Assembly: GCA_905339235.1 (NCBI GenBank)
Contig: CAJPFG010000004.1
Coordinates: forward strand, 62,001 to 126,000
Reading direction: 5' to 3'
DNA length: 64,000 bases
Origin: Phycisphaerales bacterium
GTDB taxonomy: Bacteria; Planctomycetota; Phycisphaerae; Phycisphaerales; UBA1924
A program made the position numbers and the translations under genes. How positions within the stretch are numbered: position 1 is the first letter of the stretch; every line of letters starts with the position of its first letter. This document shows, piece by piece, positions 53,642 to 61,596 of the stretch. The notes under the pieces were generated by a model. The model was not told where the DNA came from and made no database searches. It saw only the letters and a program-made list of their open reading frames with translations.

Positions 53642-55059
53642 GGCGTTCCCTCACTTGGCTTCAACGTGCCCTTGATCGGCGGCAGCAGCGTCCGCCGCGA
53701 GTATTCCTTCGCCTGATGACACCCCGGCGCGCACGAACCGCCCTCCTGCGTCGCCTGGAAGTTGATCTCCAGCAGCCACCCGCCCGTCCCGAACGGCACC
53801 GCCTCCCGCACGTGCGACGGCCGCTTGGACGCATGTACCTCGTGGCACGCGCGGCACGTCCGACCCTTCTCCTGATTCACATGCAGGTAGTGCAGGTTCC
53901 TGTCCCCGTCGCGAAACTGCGTCAACCCCTGCCCCGACGGCTTCAGCACCAGATCGGGAATATGGCACTTGAAGCACAACTTAAACGTCCCCATGTCGAA
54001 CGGGGCGTAGAACTGCGGCGGATAGTCCTCGACCAGCAGCCGGAAGTGATCGCCCGCGTGCGCGCTGTGGCACGCCGTACACATCCCGTCGCGGATCGGG
54101 CCGTGATGGTCCGGGTTCTGCTGCAGCAACTGCGACATGTTCGCCAGTTCCGAGCCGTCCGCCGTCTTGAATGTCTTGTCGTGGCACGAAAGACACAACC
54201 CCGGCTGCGTGTCGCGCTGCAGGCTCGCCAGCCGCGACCCGTGCGGCTCGTGGCACCCCGTGCACCCGTTCTCGACCGTCACCGCCCCGTGCACGACCTT
54301 CGCGTTCCCCACCATCTCCTGGAACTTCTCGCGATGGCACGAAAGGCACAACTCCGGCGCCTGCTCTCGCAACTGAAACTTGTGGCTCGACGCGTGCGGA
54401 TCATGACACTGCGTACACCCGTCGTCCAGCGCCCCGTGCTTGTGCATCCCCGCCGCCTCCGCCTTCTCCGCCACCTCCGCGTGGCAGGTCAGGCAGAGCG
54501 CCCGCGGCTCCTGCACCAGCAGTTTCGGTTGCGGCGACGAATGCGGCTGGTGACACACGATGCACGCCCCAACCGCCACCGGGCCGTGTACAAACTTCTG
54601 CCCTTCAAAGTTCTTCTGGTGGCACTTCAGGCACAACTCCCGCTTCGGGTCCGCCACCAGCATCCGCCGATACTCCGACCCGTGCGGGTCATGACACTGC
54701 ACGCACTGCCCCTCGCGCACCGGCACATGCTCGGTCCCCGAGTGCGGCAGTTCGTGGCATCGCTTGCACAACTCGTTCTTGGGCTTGATCAGGTAGAACT
54801 TGTGATCCGCCGGATTCCCCTGAACGTGGCATGCCCCGCAGTCGCTCAACGCCGGCCCGTGCATCACTTTGTGATTGAATATCTCCTGATGGCACTCCTT
54901 CGCGCACGTCCGCATCGCCGCTTCGCTGATCTTCGCATCCTGCCCCGCCGCCGACCCCGCGAACCACAACACCCCCGCGACCACGCACCCACGCCATACC
55001 CCGGCGCGAATCCTCGGCAGCCACGTGCGCGCACATTCCATAGACCACCGACTGCACAT
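53638..55059 (-). CDS. Exported 15-haem cytochrome c, paralogue of the 49764 product
   Basis: 473 residues from the ATG at 55059; an ATG at 55041 would also preserve the signal peptide (CVVAGVLWFAGSAAG|Q), whereas the upstream TTG at 55101 is unlikely. Thirteen CxxCH sites lie in HGPV.VG.C..CHQPHSS-type repeats, with CAKECH first and CAPGCH last (both C-X3-CH). The ending GRTCRACHEVHASKRPSHVR and GGSCAPGCHQAKEYSRR parallels the 49764 protein. It starts the minus-strand operon and its stop overlaps the next gene's start. An AT-rich stretch at 55100-55130 probably holds its promoter, but I cannot define the boxes. Confidence 0.93.
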   Translation of the reverse strand: MCSRWSMECARTWLPRIRAGVWRGCVVAGVLWFAGSAAGQDAKISEAAMRTCAKECHQEIFNHKVMHGPALSDCGACHVQGNPADHKFYLIKPKNELCKRCHELPHSGTEHVPVREGQCVQCHDPHGSEYRRMLVADPKRELCLKCHQKNFEGQKFVHGPVAVGACIVCHQPHSSPQPKLLVQEPRALCLTCHAEVAEKAEAAGMHKHGALDDGCTQCHDPHASSHKFQLREQAPELCLSCHREKFQEMVGNAKVVHGAVTVENGCTGCHEPHGSRLASLQRDTQPGLCLSCHDKTFKTADGSELANMSQLLQQNPDHHGPIRDGMCTACHSAHAGDHFRLLVEDYPPQFYAPFDMGTFKLCFKCHIPDLVLKPSGQGLTQFRDGDRNLHYLHVNQEKGRTCRACHEVHASKRPSHVREAVPFGTGGWLLEINFQATQEGGSCAPGCHQAKEYSRRTLLPPIKGTLKPSEGTP

Positions 55060-55202
55060 GCCGTGCCAGCCGCTCCACCCATCGGACCCGCACGTCGGCA
55101 ATAATTAGGACAATCTATTCCCATTTGTGAGAGTCGGACTTGCCACGAACTCCCGGATCCGGGAGCCAACCTCAAGACGGCTCATTAAGACCTCCGGTCC
55201 GA

Positions 55203-55219
55203 TGGGCATTTCATTTGCA
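55203..55219 (+). promoter_or_regulatory. Sigma-54-type promoter before the NTF2-like/NtrC operon
   Basis: TGGGCATTTCATTTGCA has GG (55205-55206) and GC (55217-55218) ten bases apart, GGCA at -24 and a perfect TTGCA at -12. Transcription would start near 55230, with AAGGAGAT 12 bases before the ATG at 55271. The gene two places downstream encodes a sigma-54 activator, so self-activation is possible. Confidence 0.62.
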
Positions 55220-55270
55220 GTGCCAACCGCAGGTACACTCGATAACCGTCCCACCCGAAGGAGATCCCCC

Positions 55271-55879
55271 ATGAAACGCCTGGCCGTGCTTCTCTCCGCA
55301 GTGTCGCTGTTCGGCGTGCTCGGGGCCATGCAGCCCAAGCAGCCCGAAAAGCCAGCCAACGTTCCCGCCGGGCACCCGCAGATCACCATCCCCAAAATCG
55401 GGGAAAACTGGCCCACGGCCAAGCCCGAAGACGTCGATTCAGTGGACGCCATCATCAAGGCCTTCTACGACGCGCCAGCCGGCGCCCCCGGCCAGCCCCG
55501 CGATTGGGGCCGCTTCCTTTCCCTCTTCGTGCCCGACGCCCGGTTGATCGCCGCCCGCCCCGGCCCCGAGGGCTCCTCCGGCGCCATGTTCCTTCCGGCC
55601 CCCGACTACGTCGAGGCCAACAAGACCTACTTCGAAAAGGGCGGCTTCCGCGACACGGAAATCGGCCGCCGCGTCGAAACCTTCGGCAATATGGTCCACG
55701 TCTGGAGCACCTACGAATCGCGCCGCAAGGCCGACGATCCTGCCCCCTACATCCGCGGCATCAACAGCCTGCAACTGCTCAAGGACGGCAAGCGCTACTG
55801 GATCGTCAACGCCTACTGGGACTACGAACGTGAGGACAACCCCCTTCCCGAGAAGTACGTGGGAATGCCCAAGGAGTAG
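55271..55879 (+). CDS. Exported NTF2/SnoaL-like protein
   Basis: 202 residues. A signal peptide (MKRLAVLLSAVSLFGVLGAM) and a Pro/Lys-rich spacer come first. An NTF2-fold domain of about 130 residues follows: VDSVDAIIKAFYDAPAGAPG, RDWGRFLSLFVPDARLIAAR, MVHVWSTYESRRKADDPAPY, and INSLQLLKDGKRYWIVNAYW. AAGGAGAT fixes the start. It is one base from the ATG of the NtrC-type gene (stop at 55879, ATG at 55881), so a structural protein and a regulator are co-produced. A periplasmic ligand-binding input for the sensor kinases is conceivable but unproven. Confidence 0.82.
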   Translation: MKRLAVLLSAVSLFGVLGAMQPKQPEKPANVPAGHPQITIPKIGENWPTAKPEDVDSVDAIIKAFYDAPAGAPGQPRDWGRFLSLFVPDARLIAARPGPEGSSGAMFLPAPDYVEANKTYFEKGGFRDTEIGRRVETFGNMVHVWSTYESRRKADDPAPYIRGINSLQLLKDGKRYWIVNAYWDYEREDNPLPEKYVGMPKE

Positions 55880-55880
55880 C

Positions 55881-57263
55881 ATGGCCAAGTCGATCCTGCT
55901 CGCCGAAGACGAGAAGGTTCTGCGAGAGTCGCTGACGCAACTCCTCGCCGAGGAGGGGTACGAAGTCGTTCCCGCCGCCGACGGCCAGGAGGCCCGCGAC
56001 CTCGCCCTCTCCCGCGCCTTCGACCTGGTCCTCACCGACATCCGCATGCCGCGCATGGACGGCATGGCGCTGCTCCAGCACCTTCAGCGTCTGGCCCCGC
56101 AGACCCCCGTAGTCGTCATCACCGCTTTCGGCACCGTCGATAGCGCCGTCGGCGCGATGCGGGCCGGCGCCGCCGATTACCTCCTCAAGCCCGTCCAGTT
56201 CGAAGACGTTCTGCTCCGCGTTCGCCGCGCCCTCGAGTTCGGCGAAATCCGCCGCGACCGCCGCATTCTCAGCGAGCAACTCGCCGCTTCCAGCACCTTC
56301 CACAACCTCATCGGCGAGTCCCCCGCGATCGCGAAGATCTTCGATCTCGCTCGCAAACTCTCCGGCGTCCGCAGCAGCGTGCTCATCATCGGAGAGTCCG
56401 GCACCGGCAAGGAACTTTTCGCCCGCGCCATCCACTACAACGGGATCACCCGCGACAAACCCTTCGTCGCCGTTAACTGCGGGGCCATCCCCGAGAGTCT
56501 CATCGAGTCCGAGTTGTTCGGCCACCGCAAGGGCGCCTTCACCGGCGCCGTCCGCGACCGCATCGGCTACTTCGAGGCCGCCTCCGGCGGCACCCTCTTC
56601 CTCGACGAAATCTCCACCCTCCCGCTCGGCGTCCAGAGTTCCCTGCTCCGCGTCCTCGAAGAACGTGTCGTCGTCCCCGTCGGCGATACCCGCCCCCGCC
56701 CCGTCGATGTCCGCATCATCGCCGCCTCCAACCAGGACCTCGCCACGCTCTGCAAAGAAGGCAAGTTCCGCGAGGATCTCCTCTACCGCCTCGACGTCGT
56801 GCGGCTGCAACTGCCCCCGCTCCGGCAGCGCCGCCAGGACATCCCCCTCCTCGCCCACCATTTCCTCGAGAAGTACTCCCGCGAGATGAGCAAGAAACTG
56901 CTCGGCATCACCAACTCCGCCATGCGCGCCCTTCTCAACCACGAGTGGCGCGGCAACGTTCGCGAACTCGAAAACGTCATCGAACGCGCCGTCATTTTCG
57001 CCGAGGGCCGCGAGATCGATATCCAGGACCTCCCCTTCGCCGCCAGCGTCTCCGCCGACGACTCCGGCGAAGACCTCAAGGAGGCACTCGCCCAGTTCGA
57101 ACGCCAGCACATCATCTACTGCCTCCGCCGCCATCGCTATGACAAGTCCGAGACCGCCCGCCACCTCGGGATCGGGGTTTCCAGCCTCTACCGAAAGATG
57201 GACGAACTCCACATCCCCAAAGACTTCGAAGATCACGAAAACGGCCACTCGAACGCTTCCTGA
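55881..57263 (+). CDS. NtrC-family sigma-54-dependent response regulator
   Basis: 460 residues in three domains. The receiver (1-120) has the phosphorylated Asp53 in VLTDIRMPRMDG and Lys103. The AAA+ domain (about 140-370) has Walker A GESGTGKE at 171-178, the sigma-54-contacting GAFTGA at 218-223, and Walker B GGTLFLDE at 236-243. The Fis-type HTH is at the C terminus (SETARHLGIGVSSLYRKMDE). All catalytic motifs are intact, so it should activate sigma-54 promoters when phosphorylated, presumably by the kinase at 58375. Candidate targets lie at 42278 and 55203. Confidence 0.96.
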   Translation: MAKSILLAEDEKVLRESLTQLLAEEGYEVVPAADGQEARDLALSRAFDLVLTDIRMPRMDGMALLQHLQRLAPQTPVVVITAFGTVDSAVGAMRAGAADYLLKPVQFEDVLLRVRRALEFGEIRRDRRILSEQLAASSTFHNLIGESPAIAKIFDLARKLSGVRSSVLIIGESGTGKELFARAIHYNGITRDKPFVAVNCGAIPESLIESELFGHRKGAFTGAVRDRIGYFEAASGGTLFLDEISTLPLGVQSSLLRVLEERVVVPVGDTRPRPVDVRIIAASNQDLATLCKEGKFREDLLYRLDVVRLQLPPLRQRRQDIPLLAHHFLEKYSREMSKKLLGITNSAMRALLNHEWRGNVRELENVIERAVIFAEGREIDIQDLPFAASVSADDSGEDLKEALAQFERQHIIYCLRRHRYDKSETARHLGIGVSSLYRKMDELHIPKDFEDHENGHSNAS

Positions 57264-57334
57264 ACGCCCCCTCGCTGGCGCGGCGTTTGCACTCCTCTTC
57301 TCCGACTACCGCCCCACCACGCCTGGATTCTCTC

Positions 57335-58378
57335 ATGCTCCGTCGCAAACTGCTTACCCGGGTCGGCCTCCTCATCTGCGCCTTCGTTCTCGGCGCGGCC
57401 GGGGCCGTCTGGGCTCTTCAGAAAGTCCTCGCCGACATCGACCACGCCAACGCCGACGCCGCCTTCCTCATCGACGGCATCCAGTCCGTCGCCACCGCCG
57501 TCAACGCCGTCGAGTCCTCCCGCTTCTCGGTCACGCCGACCCTCCCCGGCGCCCCCGCCACCGACGACCCCTCGCACCACCTCGCCGATGTCATCGGCCG
57601 GCTCGCCCGCCACCCGATCACCGCCCCCGGCCAGAAGGCCGCGGCCGACTACCAGCAACTCTGCGACGCCCTTCCCGCCTTCCTCTCCGCCTGGAGCGGG
57701 CCCGCGGTCGAACCCGGAAGCCCGCCCGACGCACCCGCCCTCGCCGCGAGCCTCGAAGTCCAATCTCGCGTGCAGCAACTCGGACGCACGTTCCGCGACG
57801 AAGTCGCCCGCGAACAGGTCCAGGTCGGCCGAAACTTCCGCACCATCGTCCTCATCCTCACGCTCGCCGCGCTCGTGATGGTCAACGTCGCCGTCTTCGT
57901 GCTGCTCCGAACCGCCCAGATGGTTCTCAAGCCCGTGGGGGCGCTCGTCTCCGGAAGCCGCGAACTCGCCGCCGAGCGCTTCGACCACCGGGTCTCCATC
58001 CCCCAACTCGACGAGTTCGGCGAACTCGCGCACGCCTACAACCGGCTCGCCGAGCACCTCCAGGCCAACGAGGAGCGCAAAGCCGAGACCCTCCGCCAAC
58101 TCGCCGTCACGCTCAACCATGACCTCAACAACGCCATGTCGATCATCGAACTCCAACTCGGCCTGCTCGACCGCCAGGCCGGCGCCAACCCCACCCAGTC
58201 CAAGCACCTCCGCGAGATCCGCGCCAGCCTCTCCCGCATGACCCAGATCGTCGCTTCGCTCAAGAACATCCGGCGCGTCGTCCTTACCGACTACGGCCCC
58301 GGACAGAAAATGGTCGATCTCGAACGCTCCGTCGCCGACGAACACGTCCGACCCGACCCGTTGGCAAAGTCCGCATGA
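57335..58378 (+). CDS. Sensor protein with HAMP and histidine-phosphotransfer-like helices but no ATPase domain
   Basis: 347 residues. A span at about 5-27 is followed by a periplasmic helical sensor domain (about 28-165) and a second span (IVLILTLAALVMVNVAVFVL). A HAMP domain with MVLKPVGALVSGSRELAAER comes next, then a DHp-like helix pair with QLAVTLNHDLNNAMSIIELQ, where His of NHDLNN matches the phosphorylated position. The protein ends about 50 residues later, without N, G1 or G2 boxes. The stop overlaps the ATG of the complete kinase (ATGA at 58375). It may heterodimerise with it or relay phosphate. Confidence 0.85.
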   Translation: MLRRKLLTRVGLLICAFVLGAAGAVWALQKVLADIDHANADAAFLIDGIQSVATAVNAVESSRFSVTPTLPGAPATDDPSHHLADVIGRLARHPITAPGQKAAADYQQLCDALPAFLSAWSGPAVEPGSPPDAPALAASLEVQSRVQQLGRTFRDEVAREQVQVGRNFRTIVLILTLAALVMVNVAVFVLLRTAQMVLKPVGALVSGSRELAAERFDHRVSIPQLDEFGELAHAYNRLAEHLQANEERKAETLRQLAVTLNHDLNNAMSIIELQLGLLDRQAGANPTQSKHLREIRASLSRMTQIVASLKNIRRVVLTDYGPGQKMVDLERSVADEHVRPDPLAKSA

Positions 58379-59730
58379 ACCCGATCATGGATCGCAGCCG
58401 CGCCCGACTCCTCTACAGCGAAACCCGCTGGCTGATGCGGCTGCGCTGGGTCGCCGGCGCCCTCATCGTCGCGTTCGGCTTCATCCACTGGCGCTGGCTC
58501 GATCTCTACCCCATCCGCTTCGAACCGATCTTCCTGGGCCTGGGCGTGCTCGCGTACAACGCGATCCTTCGGGGCGTCGTGCGCGCCCGCCCCGCCCTCG
58601 CCTTCAAGTTCAAGCCTCTCATGCGCTTCGCCTCGCTCCAACTCCACCTCGACATCCTGTGCCTCACCATCCTCGCCGCCTGGACCGGCGGCCTCTCCAG
58701 CCCCGTTCTCAGCGTCTTCTTCTTCCACATGATCTTCGCCAGCCTCCTCCAGCCCCGCGCCCGCGCCTACGGCATCGCCCTCGCCGCCGTCGCCGCCGTC
58801 GCCCTCGCACTCGCCGTTTCCTCCCAGTGGCCCGCCACGCCCAAAGACTCCATCATCGCCGCCGCCTGGGTCTGCACGCTCCTCGGCACCGTCTTCCTCA
58901 CCGACCGCGTCGCCCGCGCCCTCTACCTCCGTGAACTCGCCCGCACCCGACAACTCAACCGCATCCGCGACCTCTCCTCCGCCATGCGCGCTCAGCACAA
59001 CGCCATGGTCCAGGGCGAGAAAATGGCCGCCATGGGCCAACTCGCCGCCGGAATCGCACACGAGATCAACAACCCCCTCGCCAGCATGGACAGCGTCCTC
59101 CAACTGATGCAGCGACACCCCAACTCCCCGCGGCCCGACGCCGTCTCCACCCTCCGCGAGCAGATCCAACGCATCCTCCGAATCGTCCGCCAACTCACGA
59201 CCTACGCCCATCCCGGCCGCGGCCGCATCGAAATCGTCCCCGTCAACGAGATCGTCCGCTCCGCCCTCGACATGCTCTCCTTCAACGCCAAAATGGAGCG
59301 CATCCACCTCGAATGCTCCCTCCCCGATTCCACCGGCAACGCCCGCGTCAACCCGCACGCCCTCCAGCAGGTCCTCACCAATCTCCTCGTCAACGCCATC
59401 GACGCCGTCGCTGAACAGCCTTCCCCGTGCCTCTACATTCGCACCCGCCACCAAGCCGAATCGTGCGTCATCGAGGTGGCCGATAACGGCGTCGGCATCG
59501 CGCCCGAGCATCTCCCCCGCCTCTTCGAACCCTTCTTCACCACCAAGCCCGTCGGCCACGGCACCGGCCTCGGCCTGTCCATCTGCGCCCGGCTCATCCG
59601 CGAGCAGAACGGTCGAATCGACGTCTCCAGCACGCTCGGCAAGGGAACCACCTTTTCCGTCCTCATCCCTGCCGCTGCCGCCAAAGTAGATCAGCAGGTC
59701 AACGAAACCCGAACGTTCGCACCGGGTTAG
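58375..59730 (+). CDS. Membrane histidine kinase
   Basis: 451 residues. Six hydrophobic segments (about 22-180) form an integral sensor without a large periplasmic loop. Then a coiled coil, the DHp with His229 in GQLAAGIAHEINNPLASMDS, and a full ATPase: N box LQQVLTNLLVNAIDAVAEQ, G1 VADNGVGIAPEHLPRLF, F box EPFFTTKPVGHG, G2 GTGLGLSICARL. This is the NtrB-like class that partners NtrC-type regulators, here encoded in the same operon. The signal is unknown; redox or quinone state is a reasonable guess given the setting. Confidence 0.95.
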   Translation: MNPIMDRSRARLLYSETRWLMRLRWVAGALIVAFGFIHWRWLDLYPIRFEPIFLGLGVLAYNAILRGVVRARPALAFKFKPLMRFASLQLHLDILCLTILAAWTGGLSSPVLSVFFFHMIFASLLQPRARAYGIALAAVAAVALALAVSSQWPATPKDSIIAAAWVCTLLGTVFLTDRVARALYLRELARTRQLNRIRDLSSAMRAQHNAMVQGEKMAAMGQLAAGIAHEINNPLASMDSVLQLMQRHPNSPRPDAVSTLREQIQRILRIVRQLTTYAHPGRGRIEIVPVNEIVRSALDMLSFNAKMERIHLECSLPDSTGNARVNPHALQQVLTNLLVNAIDAVAEQPSPCLYIRTRHQAESCVIEVADNGVGIAPEHLPRLFEPFFTTKPVGHGTGLGLSICARLIREQNGRIDVSSTLGKGTTFSVLIPAAAAKVDQQVNETRTFAPG

Positions 59731-59764
59731 CCCAGAATTCCTCCCAAAATGCCCGCTCCCGCTA

Positions 59765-59793
59765 TTGAGGCGCTGCAATTCCGACCGTATACT
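59765..59793 (+). promoter_or_regulatory. Sigma-70-type promoter of the NrfD/octahaem operon
   Basis: TTGAGG (59765-59770) and TATACT (59788-59793) are spaced by exactly 17 bases, pointing to a start near 59800 and a leader of about 30 bases before the ATG at 59831. No GG-N10-GC element is present in this gap, so this operon may not share the sigma-54 control of the neighbours. Confidence 0.62.
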
Positions 59794-59830
59794 TGACATG
59801 TGTATCTTTTTATCATGAGAACCTGACCCC

Positions 59831-60544
59831 ATGCTGGATGAACCCGGCGGCATCCCCGAATCCCCTTTTCAACGCGGTGCCGCGGCCGCGTGGCTGATCG
59901 GGCCCGCTTTCCTGATCCTCGCCGCGTGGCTCATGCTCGGCTCTCAACGCGGCGATCTGCCCCTTGCCCCCGCCGTTCTGGTCGCCAGTGACCAGATCAC
60001 CCCCGGCGCCCGCCGAGACCCCATGGGCGAACCCCCCAGCGTCATGTCCGGCGGCTTCAAGCACGCCTGCAACGAGTGCCATCGGGTCTTCGACTCCCCC
60101 ACCGCCCAGCACCGGCCCATGGTGCAGCACACCCACATCACGCTCAAGCACGGCATGAACGACAACTGCTTCAACTGCCACAACCGCGAGAACCGCGAGA
60201 AACTCGTCCTCTACACCGGCGACCTCATCTCCTTCGATCAGGTCCCCCGCCTCTGCTCCCAGTGCCATGGCACCGTCTACCGCGACTGGCAGCGCGGCAC
60301 CCACGGCAAGACCATGGGCTCCTGGGATGCCGCGAGCGGCCTCCAGATCCGCCTCGAGTGCAACGACTGCCACGACCCCCACGCCCCCGCCTACCCGCCC
60401 ATCGCCCCGCTACCCGCGCCCCAAACCCTCCGCATGGGGCTGCAGTTCCCCTACGGCGCCCACGAGCACGAACACCACGTCCCGCTTCAGGAAGGCGCCG
60501 GCCGAAACCGCAAGCCCGCCGCCCACCCGGAGAAACACGAATGA
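59831..60544 (+). CDS. Membrane-anchored four-haem cytochrome c
   Basis: 237 residues. One uncleaved span (about 17-38; AAAAWLIGPAFLILAAWLML) anchors a periplasmic domain with four CxxCH sites: CNECH, CFNCH, CSQCH and CNDCHDPH. GFKHACNECHRVFDSP and KHGMNDNCFNCHNRENREKL resemble NrfB-like or cytochrome subunits of NrfD-type quinol complexes. The C-terminal tail is His/Pro-rich. It is first gene of the operon, overlapping the ferredoxin start by four bases; it probably carries electrons between the ferredoxin-NrfD unit and the octahaem enzyme. Confidence 0.9.
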   Translation: MLDEPGGIPESPFQRGAAAAWLIGPAFLILAAWLMLGSQRGDLPLAPAVLVASDQITPGARRDPMGEPPSVMSGGFKHACNECHRVFDSPTAQHRPMVQHTHITLKHGMNDNCFNCHNRENREKLVLYTGDLISFDQVPRLCSQCHGTVYRDWQRGTHGKTMGSWDAASGLQIRLECNDCHDPHAPAYPPIAPLPAPQTLRMGLQFPYGAHEHEHHVPLQEGAGRNRKPAAHPEKHE

Positions 60545-61596
60545 GCGTGCGCATCTGGGACGGCCCCTCCGCAACCCTCGACGACCCCCAGCCGCCGCGG
60601 ATGACCCGCCGCAGTTTCCTCCGCGGCACCACCGCCGCCGCCGGGGGCCTCGCCGCCCTGGTCGCGGCGCTCAACCCCCTCCGCGAGTTCACCCAGCAGG
60701 ACGAGTTCACCCTCGACCAGTTCCTCCAGAAGCACTACAAGGAAATGACCCCGGAGGACATGGAAAAGGCGCTCGCCCGCATCCGCGCCGAGGTCGAGAA
60801 ACGCTACGGCGTCCGACCGCACCTCCGCGACGTCAAGCCCCGCGCGGGCGTCGAGTTCGTCTACGCCCTCAACCTCAGCCGCTGCATCGGCTGCCGCAAG
60901 TGCGTCTACGCCTGCGTCGCCGAAAATAACCAGAGCCGCTCCCCGCAGATCCAGTACATCCGCGTCATCGAGATGCCCCGCGGCACGCTCGACACCGAGA
61001 AGGGCAACCACCACTACACGCACCCCAAGGTCCCCGACATCAACCACTTCTACATGCCCGTCCAGTGCCACCAGTGCGCCAACCCGCCCTGCGTCAAGGT
61101 CTGCCCCGTCGAGGCCACCTGGCAGGAGCCCGACGGCATCACCGTGATCGACTACGACTGGTGCATCGGCTGCCGCTACTGCGAAGCGGCCTGCCCCTAC
61201 TGGGCCCGCCGCTTCAACTTCGCCCAACCCGACCTCGCCGGCGACGCAATAAACCCCGACATGAGTTACCTCTCCAACCGCCCCCGGCCCAAGGGCGTCA
61301 TGGAGAAATGCCACTTCTGCCTCCATCGCACCCGCGAAGGTCGCCTCCCGGCGTGCCTCGAGGCCTGCCCCACCGGCGCCCGCAAGTTCGGCAACGTTCT
61401 TGATCCCAACAGCGAAGTCGCGCAGATCCTCAAGACCAAACGCGTCTTTGTGCTCAAGGAAGAAGTCGGCACCCTCCCGCGTTTCTTCTACTACTTCGAC
61501 GAGCGCTACCCCAACAGTCTCGATCCCGAGGCCGTGAAAATCGGCCAGGCCATCGGCTGCTTCCCGGGCTCCCCCGCACCGGAGGCTCTCGCGTGA
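60541..61596 (+). CDS. Tat-exported ferredoxin subunit with four iron-sulfur clusters (NrfC/HybA/DsrO-like)
   Basis: 351 residues. The leader TRRSFLRGTTAAAGGLAALV is a twin-arginine signal, so the protein acts on the periplasmic side. Four cysteine groups follow: CIGCRKCVYAC, CHQCANPPCVKVCP, CIGCRYCEAACP, and CHFCLHRTREGRLPACLEAC with ACP. This is the standard set for [4Fe-4S] subunits of complex iron-sulfur enzymes. About 90 residues between leader and first cluster (FTQQDEFTLDQFLQKHYKEM...) are an unusual insertion. No molybdopterin subunit is encoded nearby. It overlaps the genes on both sides by four bases. Confidence 0.94.
   Translation: MSVRIWDGPSATLDDPQPPRMTRRSFLRGTTAAAGGLAALVAALNPLREFTQQDEFTLDQFLQKHYKEMTPEDMEKALARIRAEVEKRYGVRPHLRDVKPRAGVEFVYALNLSRCIGCRKCVYACVAENNQSRSPQIQYIRVIEMPRGTLDTEKGNHHYTHPKVPDINHFYMPVQCHQCANPPCVKVCPVEATWQEPDGITVIDYDWCIGCRYCEAACPYWARRFNFAQPDLAGDAINPDMSYLSNRPRPKGVMEKCHFCLHRTREGRLPACLEACPTGARKFGNVLDPNSEVAQILKTKRVFVLKEEVGTLPRFFYYFDERYPNSLDPEAVKIGQAIGCFPGSPAPEALA

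Noticed and set aside
59793-59798. TTGACA upstream of the NrfD operon as a -35 box
   Set aside because: No acceptable -10 lies 16-18 bases downstream (TATCAT is only 12 bases away). The TTGAGG/TATACT pair just before it fits better.
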